Assembly (NCBI GenBank): GCA_963576785.1
Contig: OY756145.1
Location: 682,001 to 746,000, forward strand
From: Chlorophyllum brunneum
Lineage: Eukaryota; Basidiomycota; Agaricomycetes; Agaricales; Agaricaceae
DNA: 64,000 bases
Reading direction: 5' to 3'
A program made the position numbers and the translations under genes. The notes under the pieces were generated by a model. The model did no database searches. It was not told the origin of the DNA and saw only the letters and a list, made by a program, of their open reading frames with translations. Positions 36,319 through 46,556 of the stretch are shown here, one piece after another (the first letter of the stretch is position 1; the number at the start of each line of letters is the position of its first letter).

Positions 36319-36991
36319 GGGACGTCAGACTCATTCAATCTTGACCAAGTTGCACTTTTATCTCACTGACAATTATTTGCGACTTCTTCCTGTACTTCCT
36401 GAGAACATACAACAGGTTTTGAGGGTGTCCTCTACTGAGTACTCTCACTTTTCAAGGGAATCTGTTACTGGTGTAACAGTGACAAGGTGTAATGCGTCTT
36501 CATGGTTGCTAGTATTGTCTGGCTGACTAGATGGCAGCTGCTCAGTTTAGCTTCTCTACACATAGCTTATCTATAACCTAGTAGTTGTGACCTTCTATTC
36601 CTTCTGGGTCTTCTTTCAACCGGAGTATTTCTCGATGGGAATCCAGAGGTGGGACGTGTGGCAGGCAAGTTTCTCTTCTTCTCAAGGAGGAAACCACAAA
36701 GTCGGTCAATAACATATGTTCTATGAGTGGGTCTTTGTACTTAGCCCTACTAACTTGAGGGGTACTCCAGGTACTGGCAAGCACAGTGTGGGTCCTATGT
36801 GACTGATAGCAAGTTATGCTCCTATATGGCAGATAGGCACTGTGTACAACTCTTCTCGGCTTCCTGTAACAGTGACAACAGCAATAATACAGAAAGATGT
36901 TATCTTTGTTCAGCGACAACGGCAATAATGCAGATAATACTGGGGTTCTTGTTCCCTACACCAAAATGACTCAGTGGAAGCTTTGATCTAT
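36319..36991. other. Leader region of element 5 or unassigned repeat DNA
   Basis: Non-coding DNA upstream of the element 5 gag start. It has short internal repeats, for example TGTAACAGTGACAA twice (about 36,475 and 36,866) and two near-copies of a CAATAATNCAG segment around 36,880-36,930. The 5' LTR of element 5 could not be defined. Confidence 0.35.
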
Positions 36992-37419
36992 TGTTACAGA
37001 TTTGGCTACTGAAAAGACGTTGTCTCGTTATGTTTGCAAGCATGTCAGCGTCCGTCTGACATTGGGGCTTCGACCCAAGGGGAGTAGAGGTGAAAGGGAA
37101 TGTGTCTAGGAACACACAAAGGTAAAGGAAAGGGTGGTTTGTCGAAGCGAGACATTTACGAGCCTCTGGGAGGCAGAGAAGAGAGATAGGAATAACCGGA
37201 TACTTTTTTACTGATTTTCGTAGACGAAGTACATTCGTATTTATACAAAAATCCAAACCTATGCTACAGAAACCTCGTACATAGTTTGTATGCACTGTAG
37301 AAATAATTTGAATAGAAAAGTAGAGTCTGAAACAGTCCGAATTAGGGATTATGGAGATATTATATGGATTGAATGAAAGGGTACATAAGGGATTGAAAAT
37401 TTTCATACTTTTAGTAACA
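36992..37419 (-). repeat. Candidate solo LTR
   Basis: 428 bp bounded by TGTTACAGATTTGGCTACT and TTTTAGTAACA. The first 19 bases resemble the boundary of the 1,137-bp LTR (TGTTACGGATTCGGCTACT). A TATA-like GTATAAATACG lies on the minus strand. No matching target duplication was found, so this is tentative. Confidence 0.4.
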
Positions 37420-37738
37420 ACCATTCCTACATGTTCAGGGATTTGAATGAAATTGTTTTATCGAGAGGGTACTGGCCGGCGCGGCGAATGGAGAGCAATG
37501 TCGGGGTGGAGAGTGAGGCAGTTAGGCCCAAAGGCCTTTGCCCTTTTTGAGTCTGCGAGAATTGATGCCCATTTTGCTGGCATTCAAAATGTATTGGCCA
37601 TTGAGTCCTCGGCCTATTTTCCTTCATCGGACAAGCGGGATGTCGTGTACAAATAGGGCTAGTGGGAGGAGGGGAATGGATAGCCGTTTGAAGGCCTAGC
37701 CGTCATCCGATCTCCACACTACTAAAGGTAATTGAAGA
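37420..37738. other. Unassigned flank left of the LINE
   Basis: Contains a CpG-bearing 69-codon ORF (37447-37656, +) with no recognisable motif. The last 35 or so bases resemble the end of the 1,137-bp LTR, consistent with the LINE having inserted near such an end. Confidence 0.35.
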
Positions 37739-37768
37739 GGATACAACCTCTTTTTTTTTTTTTTTTTT
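37739..37768 (-). other. LINE 3' junction: target duplication and poly(A)
   Basis: GGATACAACCTCT (37739-37751) is followed by a run of Ts to 37768, the poly(A) tail of a minus-strand LINE. The same 13 bp recur at 51026-51038 at its 5' end. Confidence 0.88.
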
Positions 37769-38156
37769 AATCAACAATTTATATAGCGGTGCTCGAACGC
37801 AGTCCCCGTGTACATACATACAAAGTTAGAACATACAGAATATTCAGAGCAGGGAAAGTAAACTATGTGTAAACTAACCCCTCGAGACTCGACGCCATCT
37901 AGCGTGTACACTAGAGAGATGTTTGGTACCTACGTTGATCAGCAAGAAAGAGGAAGAGAGGAATTTGGAAAGAGAGAGAGTAAGAGAGAGAAATTGATAG
38001 AAAGAAACCATCTACTCGCAATTACAAGGGGGAATAACAAATGGTACTAGCATGTAGGAGAGCATTTGCCCAGACACCACGGGAGGAATGGATTTTGAAT
38101 GAAAACTATATATAAAATAATAGACAAGCGGGGGAGGGAGAAATAGAGAAATGAAT

Positions 38157-40366
38157 TTAAAGTCCATAACTGGGAGAGCATAAGAAAAATAAAAAGGAAG
38201 AAAAGGATTTATGTAGGCACAGACCCAAACCTCCTTTGGACTTGACGATGATGTAATGGTGGTATTGACCTGGCGTGGATATGAGGGCAGTCAGGTTCTG
38301 GGGGGAAGCTGAACGCAGTAGGGTTTTGATGCAAGAAATTAACAAAAGTCTTAATGGTGTCGATGCCAAAGTGATGATCGAAGTTGTTGCAACAATAGAG
38401 GATGTGCAACCTAGTCTGTACCATTTGATTGTCACAGTGGTGGCATGATAAGTCCTCATTGGGAAAGAATCGAAGTCAAAATTCCCTGATCGGGGTATGG
38501 CAAAGGATGGCGCGACACACTCTTGCAAAGAGCTGAGGCTGGTAACCGCATTCTTGTATCCAGGGACCGGATTTGATGTGCAACGGTAGAGCGGAGGCCC
38601 CATTCACTTGCACCGGGAGGTGGAGGAAGGAGCTACCGCTGTATTTCTTGAATCCAAACATGGCCTACCATGTATGGATTGCTCGTTCGGCGGACTTCTT
38701 GTGTAAGTAGTCCATGGAGTTAGGGACTTGGTGATTTCTACCCCGGTTAGGCCAGGTGACTGTTTGAATCCAATCGTGAGTGGCTTTCTATATACCGTAT
38801 TTACACTTCGACGGTGTGTGATAAAAGGAAAGGCGGTGCTGGTCCGATTTGTTGAACCAAGCCAGAAGCACCTTCAATGTGAGGATGGATTGTTGCTGGC
38901 AGGAGTGCGGTGAACAATTGAGTAGGAGCCAAGAGGCTGTGATGGAATCGGTGAACATGTGAATGTGCTCAACTTGGTCGTATTCTGCGGTTGTGAGTAC
39001 CTTGGTAATTCCTAAGCACTGCATGACCAGTTCTGTGTCTGTCGACGTAGTTCCTCCAAGCCTCTTCATGATAGAGCTCCTGCCGTCTAGGTGTCGAATA
39101 GTAGCTGCCACTGTGAACTGGCTGGCAAGCGGGTTGGGATTGGGGTGGACCGAGCCATCCGTGCCGATAATGATGGATTTTTCATCCATCGTTGCATTCA
39201 TCGTAACATCATCCCAAAGCGTCTTCGAGAGGTGAGGGCTGTCCCGGTTAAATCCTATGAAAAATACATTAGTAGCGAAGTGGTCAAGTAACCTACGTCC
39301 AGGCCAGAGAGATTTAGAAACAGAATTAAAATGTTCTATATACCGAGTCTCGGGGGTGGGGCGCGAAATATCCATCATAGCTCCAAGTGTCTTCTTCTTC
39401 TGAACCTCCATGAAATTCTTGATGTGAAGTTGGTGGGGGAAAGAATGATACTCTCTCGTCAATCTTGCCAATGCGTGTTCATCGTCCAACGTATGAAGCC
39501 TCAACGTTTGTTGTTTGGCCAACTTTTCGAGATGAAGTTTGATGGGCATGAGCCCCACGAGGGACTCTACACTGCTGGTGGGAGAAGTCCGGAAGGCCCC
39601 GGTAATCCAGAGTGCCACACTTCATTGCATCTTGTTGAGGATTTCACAAGTCCCTTTAGTATGTGACCTATTGTGAAACCAAAGTTAGTATCCATATATC
39701 GCTACCAGTACAACACACAAGCAGTATAGTAGTCTTTTGTTGCTGGGAGACAGGCCTCTAACGGAGTTCCCTAGCATTTTCATCGCCTTAATCGTGGATA
39801 TTGCTTTGGCGGAGTAGAATCAAACGTATTCCTTGAAGGTCAACGTCCGGTCGAAGTAGAAGCCGAGGTACCACCAATGGGTCTTCGGTTTGAGGGGGTT
39901 GCAACCAGTGAACGGCGGGGATCCCAAATCAATGGAGGGATTTGAGTCCTGTCTTGCACACGTAAAGTGGAAGACCTCGGACTTGCCATGTTCAATTTCA
40001 AGGCCAAATTTGTTCATGAGCCGCTCCATTTCGCGGTACATGTGTTGGAGGATTTTGACGTTCCGTTCCAGGGATGGGGATTGTGCGACTAAGGTGCCAT
40101 CGTCGACGAACAACAGGATGTCGAAGTCCCACCTGTCGTGGTGTTCCTCCATATGGATGTCGAAGATGTGAAGGAGGGGGGCGAGGAATAAGGCAGAGAG
40201 AATAGGGCTAAGGGCCGAGCCTTGACCTACCCCCACCACTGCGTCGAACTCCGGGGAGGTTTTGTTATTCCACCGGTAGGTTGTGTGGCGTTCTTTGAGG
40301 TAGTTGTTGAAGAACGCTGCAATTTGAGGGGAAATCCTTGACGTCTTAGTATGTCGATAAGGAGAT
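38157..40366 (-). pseudogene. LINE ORF2, C-terminal half (RT end, RNase H, zinc finger)
   Basis: Continues the reverse transcriptase after the chromovirus insertion: GQGSALSPILSALFLAP and the catalytic FVDDG near 40,110, then RNase H (IIGTDGSVHPNPNPLASQF near 39,160), then a C-terminal CHHC finger (CHHCDNQ to HILYCC near 38,440-38,390). TGA codons at 39820-39822 and 39622-39624 sit at positions that read naturally as arginine. A one-base indel near 40,330 shifts the frame. Confidence 0.85.
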
Positions 40367-40665
40367 TGTTACGACCTTAGTCTCTGACTCAGGTTGCAAA
40401 CCTTTGGATAAAGGAAGGAAGTAGAGAAAGGAAGAAGGGATGATACGATTGGTAAAGTGTAAGGAATACATCAAGTATTACTACACTTTATATACTAGTG
40501 GTAGAGGCTAATAATAAGGGAGTCGAGTAACGGAGTCAGAGGAGAGGAGTAGAACGAGTCAGGTAGGAGGCACAGCCTCTAGGGTGATACAGGAGATGAA
40601 ACAAGTATGAGAGTACACGAGGTGATGGGCGCATGATGGGAATGAACGGTCTATGATTCGTAACA
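40367..40665 (-). repeat. Element 4 3' LTR
   Basis: 299 bp, TGTTACGACC to GATTCGTAACA, base for base identical to 46557-46855 on my comparison. Confidence 0.96.
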
Positions 40666-40678
40666 ATACCTCCCTTTC
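40666..40678 (-). promoter_or_regulatory. Polypurine tract, element 4
   Basis: On the element strand GAAAGGGAGGTAT directly precedes the 3' LTR. It would prime plus-strand DNA synthesis. The same motif precedes the other family LTRs. Confidence 0.7.
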
Positions 40679-40775
40679 AAGCTTCATGTCCTCATGATGC
40701 GTATTACTGTAAAGGTCCTTTGTAAGATAGAACATATGGAATTTGTTAAAGTTTAAGAAAACCCGACGAGTGTTT

Positions 40776-41612
40776 TTACTCGTTCATAGGTACGGCCGCT
40801 CCCAGAGCTCTGGCCAAGTCCTTCTTGTTTCCTCCAATGAGAGGTGTCTTGTCAACACGTCGTAAACCAATCCAGAGGGGTGCGTGTGGTGGTCCTTCTT
40901 TAAACAGGAAGTGGGTGTGGTTGTTGTACGTAGTGTTGTCGTTGGTGTGATTGCTTAAAAGTTTGTACACGATCTCTTTCCAATAATCGTTGTCCTTTTC
41001 TCCTTCTGATTTCAAAGTGTTATATCCTGTCGGCGGGTGGAAAGTCATGGGTGTGATGGGGGGTACTACCGTGGTGAGTATGGTTTGGAGGTGAGCGACT
41101 TCCTCTTCGATATCGGGGTGGAGTAGCTGGTCGGCGGCGGTTCTTTCTTGCGTCTTTTGTTCGCATGTGTGGCAGATGTGGTGTTGGATGGGGAATGGGT
41201 TGTTACTAACGAGTAGTCGATTAACGATGTGGTGGGAGAGGTTGTCTGTGCTTCTGGATTCGTACGTATTGAGTCGTTCGGCTAGGGCTACAAGGATACT
41301 GTGCATCCGAGCTCGTATGTTGGAGATAACGAGGAGTTGCAAGTCGTCGTTAATCTCGTACAAGTGTCTCTCCAGTTGGTCTCTCCTTCCTTCGTTGATG
41401 ATGAACTGATTGAGTCTTGGAGTGGCGTCGGATAAGGTGTCCATAATTTTCGAGGCTCCTTCTTGGGTTGCTTTTACTGCTGCTCCCAGTAGTATTATGG
41501 TGTCAACTAGGGTTTCTCCTTCTACGATTTCTTCCTGGTTGGTCCTTTCTGGGACGAGTTCTTCAAATTCTGCGAGGTAGGGGTACGGGGTAAGTTGGCA
41601 TTCGGCGGGCAT
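40776..41612 (-). CDS. Chromovirus ORF3, unknown function, intact copy
   Basis: A 278-residue protein encoded between pol and the 3' LTR, start ATG at 41612 and stop at 40776. Pol ends at 41710, so the two are about 100 bp apart and in different frames. The sequence looks helical and soluble, with no signal peptide or membrane span, which argues against an envelope protein. Features are an ETLVDTIILLGAA helix (about residue 35), an HICHTC group in the middle, and FLFKEGPPHAPLWIGLR then TPLIGGNKKDL near the end. Homologues lie in the same place in elements 1, 2 and 3 and in the 24.4-kb fragment. I do not recognise the family. It could be an accessory particle, nuclear-import or regulatory factor. 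Confidence 0.85.
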   Translation of the reverse strand: MPAECQLTPYPYLAEFEELVPERTNQEEIVEGETLVDTIILLGAAVKATQEGASKIMDTLSDATPRLNQFIINEGRRDQLERHLYEINDDLQLLVISNIRARMHSILVALAERLNTYESRSTDNLSHHIVNRLLVSNNPFPIQHHICHTCEQKTQERTAADQLLHPDIEEEVAHLQTILTTVVPPITPMTFHPPTGYNTLKSEGEKDNDYWKEIVYKLLSNHTNDNTTYNNHTHFLFKEGPPHAPLWIGLRRVDKTPLIGGNKKDLARALGAAVPMNE

Positions 41613-41709
41613 GGTGTATTGTAGAGATAGTTGGCAAAGTCAAGGGTGAAGTGAATACCACGAGTGATGCGATGAGTGTAGTGGTTACTTGAGATGCGAG
41701 GTTTGCTGT

Positions 41710-44700
41710 TCATAATTGCTGTTTTTTACCTCCCCTTTTTATAGGTTTCGTCCTCGAAATCTTGCTTATGAATTCTTGTACTGCTTCCTTGGCGCTGTCT
41801 AAGTTTGTTTCGTCTTCCCATGTATCTTCTTCGGACGTATATCCTTTCCAGTGTATTAGGTATTGTTTTCGTTTCCCTTTCATGCGGTGTCCTCGGACTT
41901 CGTCTACTTCGTAGTGTTCTTCGTCGTTAACTATCTCGGGGATCGGTGGTGGCGGAGTGCGCTGGCTGTCATACTCGGGGTTGTGATAGGGGGAAAGTAG
42001 TCTGCTGTTGAATACGTCGTGTATCGCCCATGTTTCAGGTAGCTCCAGGCGGTAGCTTGTTTCGCCTATTTTTTCTTTTACTCGGAACGGTCCGTATCTC
42101 TTGTGATCTAATTTTTTCGTTGGTCTTGTTGTCCTAATATTGTCTGCTTCCAGCCAAATTTGGTCTCCTGTTTGGTACTCGTGTTCTGGCTTTGTGCTGT
42201 TTCGCTTTTCCATCTGTATCTGGTTTTGTTGGAGCATTTTGATCGTTGCTTGGCGTATGTCCTGCAGTTCTTGTATTCTTTCCGTGATTGCTGGAGCCTT
42301 GATCTCATTTGAGATGTCGCCCTTCCATGGGTGTCGTCCGTATACTATCTGGAACGGTGAATGTCCTGTGGCACTATGTGTTTTATCGTTATACTGGAAT
42401 TCTGCCGTGCTGAGCCATTTCTTCCAGTTGTTCTGTGCGTGATTGATTACATTTCTGAGGTAGGCCTCAACCTCTTGGTTGATGCGCTCCGTTTGACCGT
42501 CTGTTTGTGGATGGTATGCCGTGGATAGGTTTCGTTGGGTGCCGGTTGCTTTGCAAAGTTCCGCCATGAATTTTGATGCGAACTGTGGGCCTCTGTCACT
42601 GATGATCCTGCGTGGTATCCCATGTTGTCTCCATATGTCGTCCCGATATATATCTCCTAGCTCCTCGGATGATAGGGTGGTGTTAACTGCTCGTAGTCTG
42701 ATCATTTTGCTGAAACGATCAACGATGACAAGTATCGCGTCGTATCCCTCCGATTCTGGCAGTGGTCCTATCATGTCGATTGATATCTCTTCCCATGGTC
42801 CGGTGGGTATTGGTAACGGATGGAGGTGTGTGGTAGGTCGTGTTCGGAGTATTTTATTTCTCTGACATGTGTCACATCCCTTGATGTATCGTTTAACGTC
42901 GTTACGCATTTGTGGCCACCAATATGTCCTTTTGAGGAGTTCGATCATTCTGTGTTGTCCCGGGTGTCCTACGTCCGTTTTGTCGTGGTGTTGTTGGAGT
43001 ATTTCTTGGCGTAATTCGGCGTTTGGTGGTACGTATATTCTTCCTTCGAAGATGGGTAATCCATCAGTTTCCCATATCTCCTCTGGTCGTTTCTCCTTTT
43101 CTCTTAACCATTGTGTTTCTCTCCTCTGCTCCTTTCGCAGTCGGTGTTTCAGGTCTTCTTCTCCCGATATATCCCACATTTGTCTGATCTCGGTGGTAGT
43201 GTTGTCGAATAAGTGGTCGGGTAATAGCGTGATATCTGTGTTGTCTCTGGTTGTGTCTGTTTTCATTAGTCTTGATAACACATCTGCTTTTGTGTTTGTT
43301 TTTCCGGGTATGTGTTTTAACGTGTAGTGATATTCCTGTAGTTCCAGTTGCCATCTCGCCTGTCGTCCTGTGAGTTGTTGCGGTTTCCTAAAGTATTCCA
43401 AGTTCTTGTGGTCCGTCCATATCTCGAATGGTTTGTCGGCGTCGAGTAGATATTGTCTCCAAGTTTTGACCGCTTCTCGGATTGCCAATAGTTCTTTGTC
43501 ATAGATCTGGTAATTTCGTTCTGCCGGTGTCATTGTTCTCGAGTGGAATGCGATTGGGTGCCACTGGTTATCTTGGTCTTGTGATAATACCGCTCCTACT
43601 CCGTACCCTGATGCGTCTACCTCCACTCTATATTGTCCTTTATCTCGGGGCATCGCTAGTACTGGTTCGCTCGTGATTTTCTTCTTGATTTCTTCGAACG
43701 CTTGTTGTTGCTGTTCTGACCATGACCATTGTGCGTCTTTCTTCTTGAGTTCATGTAGTGGTGTCGCTATGTTACTGAAGTCTTGTATGAATCGTCGGTA
43801 GAAATTTGCAAAGCCGAGGAATTTTTCGACATCCTTCACGGATTTGGGTGTTGGCCATTCCCTTACTGCTTTCACCTTCTCTTCCTCCATTTTAACGCTG
43901 CCCTGTCCTACCACAAAGCCCAGTATGGGTATTTCTTTCGCATCGAACATACATTTTGATCGTTTGAAGTATAGCTGGTGTTTGGCTGCAATGTCTAAGA
44001 ACCGTGTCGTTCTTTTCTCGAGTTCCTCCTGTGTGGTTCCTGGAATGACGAAATCGTCCATGTAGTTGACAAGCGTCCCTTCATGTAACAGTTCTCGGAA
44101 TATCGTGTTCATCATTCTTTGGAAGGTTGCCGGTGAATTGCTCATTCCGAAGAACATGACCGTAGGTTCAAATAATCCGTTGTTTGTTACGAACGCTGCC
44201 TTCCATTCGTCTCCTTTCCTGATTCGGACGTTGTTGTATCCCCAAATGATGTCGAGCTTATTAAACACTTTTGCGCCCTTTAGTCGGTCTAACACCTCGC
44301 TTATAAGTGGTAGTGGCGTTTTATCTTTGATGGTGTGTTCATTCAGCTTCTTGTAATCTTGTACCAGGCGTTTTGTTCCGTCTTTCTTTGGTATAAAGAA
44401 GCATGGGGTGGCGTAGGGGGATTGTGATGGTCTGATACGTCCTGAGGCGAGGTTTTCGTCGAGGAATTTTTGTAGTTCCTGTTTTTCCGTTATTGTCATT
44501 GGGTAAACTTTGGACTGTAGTACCGGGGGTGCGTCTTCTGACAGATTTATCTCGTGGTCCCATACCGTGTGTGCGGGTAGATTATCGAAGTTCTTTTTGT
44601 TGAACAGATGGGTGTACTGTCGGAGGTATGGTGGTAGATCTTCATCGTCCGTCCGGTCCGCCTTTTTCTCTTCAATGTGTTCCTTGACTGTCCGTATTTT

Positions 44701-45132
44701 CTCGTTGAACCGTATGTTGCTATGTGATATTTTGCAATCTTCTGGACATCTCGTGAATCGTATGACATGATTGTTCCAATCGATTTCCGGGTTATGTTTG
44801 ACCAGCCAATCGTGCCCCAGGTATAAGTCCGCGCTTTCCAATTGTGTTACTAGAGCGTCGATTTGTTCCGTGTGGTTGCCATTGTTTAGTACTAGTTGTG
44901 CTTTATCTGTTATTTCTCCCTTTCTATTCTCCGTTCCATCGGCATTGATTACTTTGATTGGGGTTTCCAGGGCTTTAGTCGGGATCTGTTCTTTTTCTAC
45001 TGTTCGTTGTGCTATGCACGTGTGGGTGCATCCGGAGTCTACCAGGGTTGTAATTGGTTTGCGTCCTTTTCTTGTTTGGATTGTTGAGTTGAGGAGAAGT
45101 TCGCGCGTAGAGTTTCGTTTTTGGGGAATCAC
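41710..45132 (-). CDS. Chromovirus pol polyprotein, intact
   Basis: Codes for 1,140 residues. Protease has DSG at about 32-34. Reverse transcriptase has YMDD at about 357-360. RNase H begins with VEVDASG (D about 506). Integrase has an HHCC finger (HPGQHR to CDTC, cysteines about 753 and 756) and core aspartate in IDMIGPLP (about 786). A chromodomain (about 1074-1125: YEVDEVRGH, QYLIHWKGY, DTWED) ends the protein and would direct integration to modified chromatin. The frame is open upstream through the gag stop in the -1 register relative to gag, and no good ATG is near 45132. Expression as a Gag-Pol fusion by -1 frameshifting is therefore likely. Confidence 0.95.
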   Translation of the reverse strand: MIPQKRNSTRELLLNSTIQTRKGRKPITTLVDSGCTHTCIAQRTVEKEQIPTKALETPIKVINADGTENRKGEITDKAQLVLNNGNHTEQIDALVTQLESADLYLGHDWLVKHNPEIDWNNHVIRFTRCPEDCKISHSNIRFNEKIRTVKEHIEEKKADRTDDEDLPPYLRQYTHLFNKKNFDNLPAHTVWDHEINLSEDAPPVLQSKVYPMTITEKQELQKFLDENLASGRIRPSQSPYATPCFFIPKKDGTKRLVQDYKKLNEHTIKDKTPLPLISEVLDRLKGAKVFNKLDIIWGYNNVRIRKGDEWKAAFVTNNGLFEPTVMFFGMSNSPATFQRMMNTIFRELLHEGTLVNYMDDFVIPGTTQEELEKRTTRFLDIAAKHQLYFKRSKCMFDAKEIPILGFVVGQGSVKMEEEKVKAVREWPTPKSVKDVEKFLGFANFYRRFIQDFSNIATPLHELKKKDAQWSWSEQQQQAFEEIKKKITSEPVLAMPRDKGQYRVEVDASGYGVGAVLSQDQDNQWHPIAFHSRTMTPAERNYQIYDKELLAIREAVKTWRQYLLDADKPFEIWTDHKNLEYFRKPQQLTGRQARWQLELQEYHYTLKHIPGKTNTKADVLSRLMKTDTTRDNTDITLLPDHLFDNTTTEIRQMWDISGEEDLKHRLRKEQRRETQWLREKEKRPEEIWETDGLPIFEGRIYVPPNAELRQEILQQHHDKTDVGHPGQHRMIELLKRTYWWPQMRNDVKRYIKGCDTCQRNKILRTRPTTHLHPLPIPTGPWEEISIDMIGPLPESEGYDAILVIVDRFSKMIRLRAVNTTLSSEELGDIYRDDIWRQHGIPRRIISDRGPQFASKFMAELCKATGTQRNLSTAYHPQTDGQTERINQEVEAYLRNVINHAQNNWKKWLSTAEFQYNDKTHSATGHSPFQIVYGRHPWKGDISNEIKAPAITERIQELQDIRQATIKMLQQNQIQMEKRNSTKPEHEYQTGDQIWLEADNIRTTRPTKKLDHKRYGPFRVKEKIGETSYRLELPETWAIHDVFNSRLLSPYHNPEYDSQRTPPPPIPEIVNDEEHYEVDEVRGHRMKGKRKQYLIHWKGYTSEEDTWEDETNLDSAKEAVQEFISKISRTKPIKRGGKKQQL

Positions 45133-45191
45133 GTATCGTCTATTGTGTGATAAAACAGAAACTCTAGTTTTATTGGCTCGCGGGTTTGCGC

Positions 45192-46463
45192 CTACTCGGA
45201 GCCTTCGACAAAATCCTCTTTCTCCTCTATTTCTTGTTCATCATCCTCGTTGACTTCTCTGATATGGGCTTTCTTGGGTGCCCGGCAGTTCTTCGAGATG
45301 TGGCCCTGTTTACCGCAATTGTAACACGTTATTTTGGTGTACGTGACTTTTGTTTTCTTCCTGCAGTATTTGGCAATATGCCCATAGAGGTTACAATTGT
45401 AGCACCTCGGTTTTCCAGTCTGATCGGTGTCTGCCCTTTGTCGTCCTATCTCCATGGGTTGTCCTCTTCCCCCATAGATAACTCCAGTGGTGGTTTTGAC
45501 ATCTCCTCTAGTGATGTCCGTTGCTTCGTAACCTTGTCCTACTGCGAGGATCGTGGTTTTCCATTTGCTGTATGTTGTTGGGACGGAGGTTGTCGGGTAA
45601 CCTACTATGGTTCGAATAATGTCTGCTCGGGTGTGGCGCTTGAGAAGGAATATCGCGTGTGTGTCGTCTGTTCCTGCTTGGGCTCTCAATGCTTCGAATT
45701 CGATTAAGAAGTCTGCTGTGTTTTTCTTTCCCTGTTTGAACGTCTCTATTTCTCCTTCTGCTATGGCTTTCCTATTCCCCAAGGAGAATGTGGCTTCTAC
45801 TTCTTTCGTAAAGTCCTCCCAAGCCGGTGTTTTCTTATTCTGGATGGCTTGTAGTTGCGTGTTGGCGTAAGGACCTGCTAGTCCTCCTTTCATCCTTGCC
45901 AAAATGGCTACTATTTTCTGTTCTTCTTCGTCTATCTTGTTGAACATTAGCCATAAGGATATGGCTCTCCACCAATCGTCAAATTTGGTCCTATCTCCAT
46001 TGAAATATCCTGGTTCCGGAGCTAGGTTTTTTGGTACGTTGACTTCGTCCGTCATCTCTGGTTCTAACTCTGATTCGCTGTGTTTGTTTTCGTAAGTCTC
46101 TGCGATTTCTATATCGTCTGTGGCGTCGGCGACTTCTGTGTCGAATTCGGCTTCGAATAAAGCTGTGTCGATTTCTTCTTCCACCGGAGCTGGTTCTTCG
46201 TCTGTGCTGTGTTCGGATTCTTCCTCGTAGGTTTCGGCGATATCTATATCGGATGTGTTCTCGGCGACTTCTGTGTCGAATTCGGTTTCAAATAGAGCTG
46301 TGGTCTCGTCTACGCTGTGTTCGGATTTCTGCCGTTTAAGGCCTTCAGGGATTTCTGGTTCTGTTGATCGTTTGGATCCTGTTGCTACGGGTGAACCCTG
46401 GATGTCTGTTGGTCTCGGAGCTCTCTGTCTTCTCGGTGTTCTCGATGAGCTACTGCTGCTCAT
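45192..46463 (-). CDS. Chromovirus gag, intact
   Basis: 423-residue structural protein, ATG at 46463, stop at 45192. The N-terminus is Ser/Arg-rich, followed by acidic repeats of the type DIEIAETYE. A capsid-like region starts around EPGYFNGDRTKFDDWWRAI. Two CCHC knuckles (CYNCNLYGHIAKYC, CYNCGKQGHISKNC) lie near the C-terminus. It is nearly identical to element 1 gag apart from an extra acidic repeat. Confidence 0.94.
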   Translation of the reverse strand: MSSSSSSRTPRRQRAPRPTDIQGSPVATGSKRSTEPEIPEGLKRQKSEHSVDETTALFETEFDTEVAENTSDIDIAETYEEESEHSTDEEPAPVEEEIDTALFEAEFDTEVADATDDIEIAETYENKHSESELEPEMTDEVNVPKNLAPEPGYFNGDRTKFDDWWRAISLWLMFNKIDEEEQKIVAILARMKGGLAGPYANTQLQAIQNKKTPAWEDFTKEVEATFSLGNRKAIAEGEIETFKQGKKNTADFLIEFEALRAQAGTDDTHAIFLLKRHTRADIIRTIVGYPTTSVPTTYSKWKTTILAVGQGYEATDITRGDVKTTTGVIYGGRGQPMEIGRQRADTDQTGKPRCYNCNLYGHIAKYCRKKTKVTYTKITCYNCGKQGHISKNCRAPKKAHIREVNEDDEQEIEEKEDFVEGSE

Positions 46464-46543
46464 ATACTGTTGTCCTGGTCGGAGGCTATTATTCCAAGCC
46501 TAGTTACGAATAGTGGCACCTCTCTTGCAAGGTGAGTCGAATG

Positions 46544-46556
46544 ACACTTTACCAAA
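46544..46556 (-). promoter_or_regulatory. Self-complementary primer-binding site, element 4
   Basis: Directly abuts the 5' LTR. The element strand reads TTTGGTAAAGTGT; 12 nt are the exact reverse complement of ACACTTTACCAA in the LTR (46639-46650). No match to a tRNA 3' end was recognised. This fits a Tf1/sushi-like self-primer. Confidence 0.78.

Noticed and set aside
36467..36871. TGTTAC...TGTAACA segment as an LTR of element 5
   Set aside because: The ends look LTR-like, but no target duplication, TATA spacing or second copy supports it, and a short repeat TGTAACAGTGACAA explains the ends.
37447..37656. 69-codon plus-strand ORF as a gene
   Set aside because: It is short, has no motif, and lies between repeats.
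40776..41612. ORF3 as an envelope gene
   Set aside because: Its position fits, but there is no signal peptide, no membrane span and no furin-like site.
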